From JBQTIP01 sp052388025 (GTDB lineage: Bacteria > Actinomycetota > UBA4738 > HRBIN12): DNA of 14,697 bases. The translations under genes were made by a program, and so were the position numbers. The notes under the pieces were generated by a model that saw only the letters and a program-made list of their open reading frames with translations, was not told the DNA's origin and did not search any database. Positions within the stretch are counted from its first letter, which is position 1, and each line of letters opens with the position of its first letter. Where the stretch lies: assembly GCA_052388025.1 (NCBI GenBank), contig JBQTIP010000333.1:1-14697 (forward strand), given 5' to 3'. Shown piece by piece: positions 11,419 through 14,697 of this stretch.

Positions 11419-13329
11419 CTACGCCCCGACCTTCTCCGGGATCTTGTCGATCCGGATCGCACTGGCCTTGAACTCCGCGGTTCCCGACTTCGGGTCGGTG
11501 GCGTCGATCGTGAGCACGTTAGTCTCGACGTTGTCGGGGAAGTGCAGCGTCATGAACGCTAGGCCCGGGCGAAGGGTCCGGTCGATGCGCACGGGCGCCT
11601 CGACGTGGCCACGGCGCGAGCTCACCAGCACGCACTCACCCTCGGTGATGCCGTGGCGCTCCGCGTCCTCAGGCGAGAGGTCCAGTGACTCACCGCGCCG
11701 GAGTGGCGAGGCGTACTGGCCGGTCTGCACCCCGGTGTTGAACGAGTCCAGGCGCCGGCCGGTCGTGAGCCGGATCGGGAACTCCTCGGAGAGCTGATCG
11801 ACCGGCGGGTCCTGCTCCACGACGGAGAAAGGCGCCGGCGACCCCTCGATCGGCTCCTTCCATAGCCTGCTGTGAAGGAACTGCTCGCCCGGATGGTCCT
11901 CGTCGTAGCAGGGCCAATGGATGCCGCGCATCGTCTCCAGGCGTTCGTAGCTCATGCCGGCGTGCATCGGCGAGAGCGTGCGGAGCTCGTTCCACGCGGA
12001 CTCGGAAGTCACCTCGCCCCAATCACAGCCGAGGTGCTTCCCCAGTTGCGTGATGATCCAGATGTCGTCCTTCGCATTGCCCGGCGGGTCCAGGGCCTTG
12101 CGAACCCGCTGGACCCGTCGCTCGCTGTTGGTGACGGTCCCTTCGGACTCGGCCCAGCTCGCCGACGCCGGGAGGACGACGTGGGCCATCTCGGCCGTGT
12201 TCGTCATCATGATGTCCTGGACGATCAGGCAATCCAGGCTCTCCAGGAGGTGGTTCGCCCGGTGCGCGTCGGCCTCCGACGCGGCCGGGTTCTCTCCGAT
12301 CACGTACAGGGCCGTGAGGTCGCCTCTCTCCATCGCCTCGAACATCGCCGTGAGGTGCCAGCCGTAGTTCGGCGGGATCGTGCAGCCCCAGGCCTTGTCG
12401 AACTTCGCGCGGGCCTCCGGCATCGTCTCGATGTCCTGGAAGCCTGGGAGCTTGTTGGGGATCGCGCCCATGTCGCCGCCGCCCTGGACGTTGTTCTGGC
12501 CGCGTAGCGGGTTGAGCCCCGAGCCGTAGCGGCCGACGTGGCCGCACAGCAGCCCCAGGTTGATGAGCGCCAGCACGTTGTCGACCGCGTTGTGGTGCTC
12601 GGTGATGCCCAGCGTCCAGCAGATCTCGGCGCGGTCGGCGCGCGCGTAGGCATGCGCGAACTCCCGGATGACCTCCGCCGGGACGCCGGTGTCGCGCTCG
12701 CCGCGCTCGAGCGTGTAGGCGTCGACGCACGCTGCGTACTCGCCGAAACCGGTCGTCGCGTTCTGGATGAAGGCCTTGTTGTGGAGGTCGTTCGCGATGA
12801 TCTCGCGGGCCATCGCGTTCGAGAGCGCGATATCGGAGCCCACGTCGATGCCGAGCCACACGTCGGCCCACTCGGCCGACCCGGTCCGGCGCGGGTCGAC
12901 TACGTACAGGCGCGCGCCACCCCGTATCCCCTTCAGGACGTGATGGAAGAAGATCGGGTGTGTCTCGCGTGCGTTCGAGCCCCACAGCACGATGAGGTCC
13001 GTCTGCGCGATCTCCTCGTATGAGCTGGTCCCGCCTCCTGCTCCGAACACTGTCGCCAGACCGACGACGGACGGAGCGTGTCAGGTGCGGTTGCAGCTAT
13101 CGATGTTGTTGCTGCCCAGGACCTGGCGGGCGAACTTCTGAGCTACGAAGTTCATCTCGTTAGTGGCCTTCGAGCAGCTGAAGATCCCGACGCCGTGGCC
13201 GCCGTTCCGCTCCCTGGCGGTGCGCAGACCCTCGGCGGCCCGGTCGAGTGCCTCGTCCCAGGTCGCCACTCGCAGCGCGCCCTTCTCGCGGACCATCGGC
13301 TCGGTGAGCCGGGCCCTCCCATTCCTCAT
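11419..13329 (-). CDS. fdhA: Formate dehydrogenase catalytic subunit, selenoprotein (Sec at in-frame TGA), lacking its N-terminal Fe-S domain
   Basis: 636 aa if TGA at 13083-13081 is read as selenocysteine (residue 83). It should oxidise formate to CO2 at a Mo- or W-bis-MGD centre in the cytosol. The context SCNRT-U-HAPSVVGLATVFG is the family's active site, with the conserved His directly after Sec/Cys. Later motifs are PLRGQNNVQGGGDMGAIPN (cofactor and active-site region), ENPAASEADAHR, and the C-terminal dinucleotide-binding domain (TTGRRLDSFNTG, DPKSGTAEFKASAIRI). The frame before and after TGA is continuous, and a SECIS hairpin follows. The ATG at 13329 has AAAGGAG six bases upstream. 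The protein begins RARLTEPMVREKG, the point that normally follows the CxxCxxxC...C [4Fe-4S] domain. That domain is absent here and lies on the separate protein at 8579-9541. A gene caller without Sec handling would split this gene in two. Confidence 0.93.
13040..13083 (-). promoter_or_regulatory. Selenocysteine UGA codon and bacterial SECIS hairpin in fdhA
   Basis: After the TGA (13083-13081), GCUCCG (13077-13072) pairs with CGGAGC (13045-13040). Inside, GUCGUC (13068-13063) pairs with GGCGAC (13057-13052), with one G-U pair and an apical loop GGUCU. The GGUCU loop and its 18-base distance from the UGA match the SelB-binding hairpin of E. coli fdhF as I recall it. The hairpin is translated as part of the protein. 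It strongly supports Sec insertion over a pseudogene. Confidence 0.9.
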
Positions 13330-13335
13330 CCAGCG

Positions 13336-13358
13336 CTCCTTTCCACCGAGAAGGAAAG
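13336..13358 (-). promoter_or_regulatory. fdhA ribosome site AAAGGAG within a short hairpin
   Basis: AAAGGAG at 13342-13336, six bases before the ATG, decides the fdhA start. Its AAAG forms the 3' side of a 6-bp stem (CTTTCC at 13358-13353 with GGAAAG at 13344-13339, 8-base loop), so folding of the leader could limit translation. Confidence 0.5.
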
Positions 13359-13362
13359 TGTA
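13357..13362 (-). promoter_or_regulatory. Candidate -10 box TACACT for the formate dehydrogenase operon
   Basis: TACACT on the minus strand lies 27 bases before the fdhA ATG, in the 118-base gap after the isochorismatase gene. Transcription from it would give a leader of about 20 bases with the AAAGGAG site. No clear -35 element was found, so an activator or alternative sigma factor may be needed, or the box is fortuitous. Confidence 0.38.
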
Positions 13363-13447
13363 GCGCCCCACGAAGCAGCCCCTGCCGGCGTTCCTCCCTT
13401 GGCTTGGAGACGAGTCGGGATGAACCGTTCCGCGACCGGTACCCGGG

Positions 13448-14074
13448 TCAGGGCACCAACGCCGCCTCTTCCACGTCGAGGCCGAACATCGCGCCGATCT
13501 CGGCTGCTTTGCCCACGTACGCGAAGACATGGCTCATGCATAACAGCGCGGCGTCGTGTCGTTCCGGTGATGTCCCGTCCACCCCCTCCTCGATCACGAA
13601 ACAGCGGTAATCCAGGTCGCGCGCCTGGTGGACCGTCGCGGTGACACAGATGTCCGTGCACACCCCAGTGATGAGCAGGTTCTGGATCTCGCGGGACCTC
13701 AGCACCACATCCAGCTCGGTGCCGAAGAACGCGTTGTACCGGCGCTTCTGTCTGATCCGAATGTCTCCGGGCTGAGGATCGAGCCCCGCGACCACCTCCA
13801 CCCCGTCCGTCCCTTCGAGGCAGTGCGGCGGCTCGAAGCACAGCTCGATGCCGAAATCGCTTCCGTCCGCCCGATGCATCTCCTGCGTGTAAATCACCGG
13901 GAAGCCCCGACGGCGCGCCTCCCTCGCGAATCCGGCGATCACGGGGACGATCTCCATCCCCCTTGGGGTTGCCAGGGGCGCGCCCGGCAGCACGAAGTCG
14001 TTCTGCATGTCCACTACGAGCAGCGCAGTCTTCTCCGGGTCACCCATCAACACCTTCGGGTCGGGCCCTCCCAT
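13448..14074 (-). CDS. Isochorismatase-family cysteine hydrolase
   Basis: 208 aa, cytosolic amidase-like fold. The catalytic triad is visible: Asp22 in LLVVDMQNDF, Lys110 in RIRQKRRYNAFFGTELD, and Cys143 in ITGVCTDICVTATVH. The family includes isochorismatase, nicotinamidase, N-carbamoylsarcosine amidase and ureidoacrylate amidohydrolase. The sequence does not settle the substrate, though a C-N bond hydrolase is more likely than isochorismatase proper. The start ATG at 14074 has an excellent ribosome site (GGGAGGAGG, five bases before). It begins only 13 bases after the molybdenum hydroxylase stop, so the two are surely co-transcribed. That pairing suggests catabolism of a nitrogen heterocycle or a related amide, with the hydroxylase acting before the hydrolase. 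It is followed by the formate dehydrogenase operon after 118 bases. Confidence 0.9.
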   Translation of the reverse strand: MGGPDPKVLMGDPEKTALLVVDMQNDFVLPGAPLATPRGMEIVPVIAGFAREARRRGFPVIYTQEMHRADGSDFGIELCFEPPHCLEGTDGVEVVAGLDPQPGDIRIRQKRRYNAFFGTELDVVLRSREIQNLLITGVCTDICVTATVHQARDLDYRCFVIEEGVDGTSPERHDAALLCMSHVFAYVGKAAEIGAMFGLDVEEAALVP

Positions 14075-14087
14075 GCTGACCTCCTCC

Positions 14088-14697
14088 CTAGCCTCGTTCC
14101 TGCATCGCTCTCCACACCCGCTCTGGGGTGGCGGGCATGTCGACCTCTCCGACCTGGAGCGCGTCGTGGATCGCATTCATCACCGCGGGGGGGGCCGCGA
14201 TCGTCCCGGCCTCGGCGACACCCTTGGCGCCCAAGGGGTTCAGGGGCGAAACCGTCACGGTCCGGTCCAGCTCCATCCGGGGAATCTCGGTCGCCGACGG
14301 AATCAAGTAGGTCATGAAGGAGCCGGTCTCGAGCTGCCCGTCCGCGGTGTAGTGGGCCTCCTCGAACAACGCCTGCCCGATCCCCTGCCCGATCCCGCCG
14401 TGCACCTGACCCTCCACGATCATCGGGTTCACGACGGTGCCGCAGTCATCGACCGCGACATAGCGGCGGATCCCGACCTCGCCCGTCTCGGCGTCCACTT
14501 CGACCACGGCGACGTGGGCCCCGAACGGATACGTCCAATCCTTAGGGTCGAGCACGACTCGCTCGTCGATCCCCGGCTCACAGTCGTCGGGGAGCTTCTG
14601 GCCGATGTGAGCCGCTCGGGCGACGTCCCTCATCGACAGCGTCCGATCCGGAGCCCCGGCCACCGAGAACGAGCCCTGCGAGTAGTCGAGGTCCTCC
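14088..14697 (-). CDS. Molybdenum hydroxylase large subunit (CoxL / xanthine dehydrogenase family), C-terminal part only
   Basis: The frame is open from the window edge to a TAG at 14088, giving about 202 C-terminal residues. An ATG-less reading before residue MAGAPDRTL continues as EDLDYSQGSFSVAG, so the gene truly extends off the right edge. Motifs are GAHVAVVEVDAETGEVGIRR, VAVDDCGTVVNPMIVEGQ, HGGIGQGIGQALFEEA, and LNPLGAKGVAEAGTIAAPPA with the active-site glutamate in GVAEAG (the usual sequence is GVGEAG). This is the cofactor-binding end of CO dehydrogenase-like / aldehyde oxidase-like large subunits, which carry Mo-molybdopterin cytosine dinucleotide. The residues that separate true CO dehydrogenase (AYXCSFR loop) lie outside the window, so the substrate is open. 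The neighbouring isochorismatase-type amidase makes an N-heterocycle or aldehyde substrate at least as likely as CO. Confidence 0.9.
   Translation of the reverse strand, partial: EDLDYSQGSFSVAGAPDRTLSMRDVARAAHIGQKLPDDCEPGIDERVVLDPKDWTYPFGAHVAVVEVDAETGEVGIRRYVAVDDCGTVVNPMIVEGQVHGGIGQGIGQALFEEAHYTADGQLETGSFMTYLIPSATEIPRMELDRTVTVSPLNPLGAKGVAEAGTIAAPPAVMNAIHDALQVGEVDMPATPERVWRAMQERG

Noticed and set aside
11419..13530. Two separate ORFs or a broken pseudogene at the TGA near 13081
   Set aside because: The frame is identical on both sides, no residues are lost, the TGA is at the known Sec position and a SECIS hairpin follows.
6513..14317. Long plus-strand frames such as 6513-8219, 10381-11562 and 13628-14317
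   Set aside because: They lie antisense to the COG2403, NuoEF and isochorismatase/hydroxylase genes and show shadow-type composition with no domain motif.
1..14697. CRISPR arrays, tRNA or rRNA genes, transposons and attachment sites
   Set aside because: No regularly spaced repeats, cloverleaf-like sequences, transposase motifs or long terminal inverted repeats were found by eye.

Overview
The window is very GC-rich, its genes are tightly packed, and almost all of them lie on the minus strand. Codon use, GTG/TTG starts, a PfkA with the Gly104/Lys124 signature common in actinobacteria, and several -10 boxes placed right before start codons suggest an Actinomycetota genome, probably an uncultured soil or sediment lineage. 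A Chloroflexota-like relative cannot be excluded from sequence alone. No tRNA, rRNA, CRISPR array, insertion sequence or prophage gene was seen, and no gene-free stretch exceeds 300 bases.

Left part (1-4884, all minus strand): the start of a BNR/Asp-box repeat protein cut by the window edge (1-650); a compact operon of threonine aldolase, a cytoplasmic sulfite-oxidase-like molybdoenzyme and an M15 peptidase lipoprotein (3144 down to 763); 6-phosphofructokinase (4210-3182); and two small unknown proteins sharing a C-terminal AYExxWYxVL motif (52 aa at 4444-4286; 78 or 109 aa ending at 4555). Middle (4885-6468): the only plus-strand genes, a 48-aa single-span membrane protein overlapping an alpha/beta hydrolase, which itself runs convergently into an endonuclease/exonuclease/phosphatase-family gene.

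Right part (6540-14697, all minus strand): a molybdenum/selenium region. Reading in the direction of transcription: the end of a CoxL/xanthine-dehydrogenase-type molybdenum hydroxylase (cut by the window), an isochorismatase-family hydrolase, then an NAD-dependent formate dehydrogenase operon followed by mobA (MGD cofactor synthesis) and a COG2403 / cyclic-2,3-diphosphoglycerate-synthetase-like P-loop protein. The formate dehydrogenase catalytic gene is interrupted by an in-frame TGA at 13083-13081, exactly where the active-site selenocysteine belongs. The TGA is followed by a hairpin with a GGUCU apical loop 18 nt downstream, so I annotate one selenoprotein gene (13329-11419), not two ORFs.

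The most unusual point is the architecture. The Fe-S part normally fused to the N-terminus of this catalytic subunit ([2Fe-2S], two [4Fe-4S] and the proximal [4Fe-4S] next to the Mo cofactor) is absent from the catalytic gene and is encoded as a separate 320-aa protein two genes downstream, after a NuoE-NuoF fusion. The expected enzyme would oxidise formate at Sec-Mo/W-bisMGD, pass electrons through the separate Fe-S protein to the NuoF-type FMN site, and reduce NAD+. mobA in the same gene string would supply the guanylated cofactor. mobA and the 48-aa membrane protein have no ATG/GTG/TTG at their apparent starts; both have GTC/ATC exactly where a leaderless transcript would begin.
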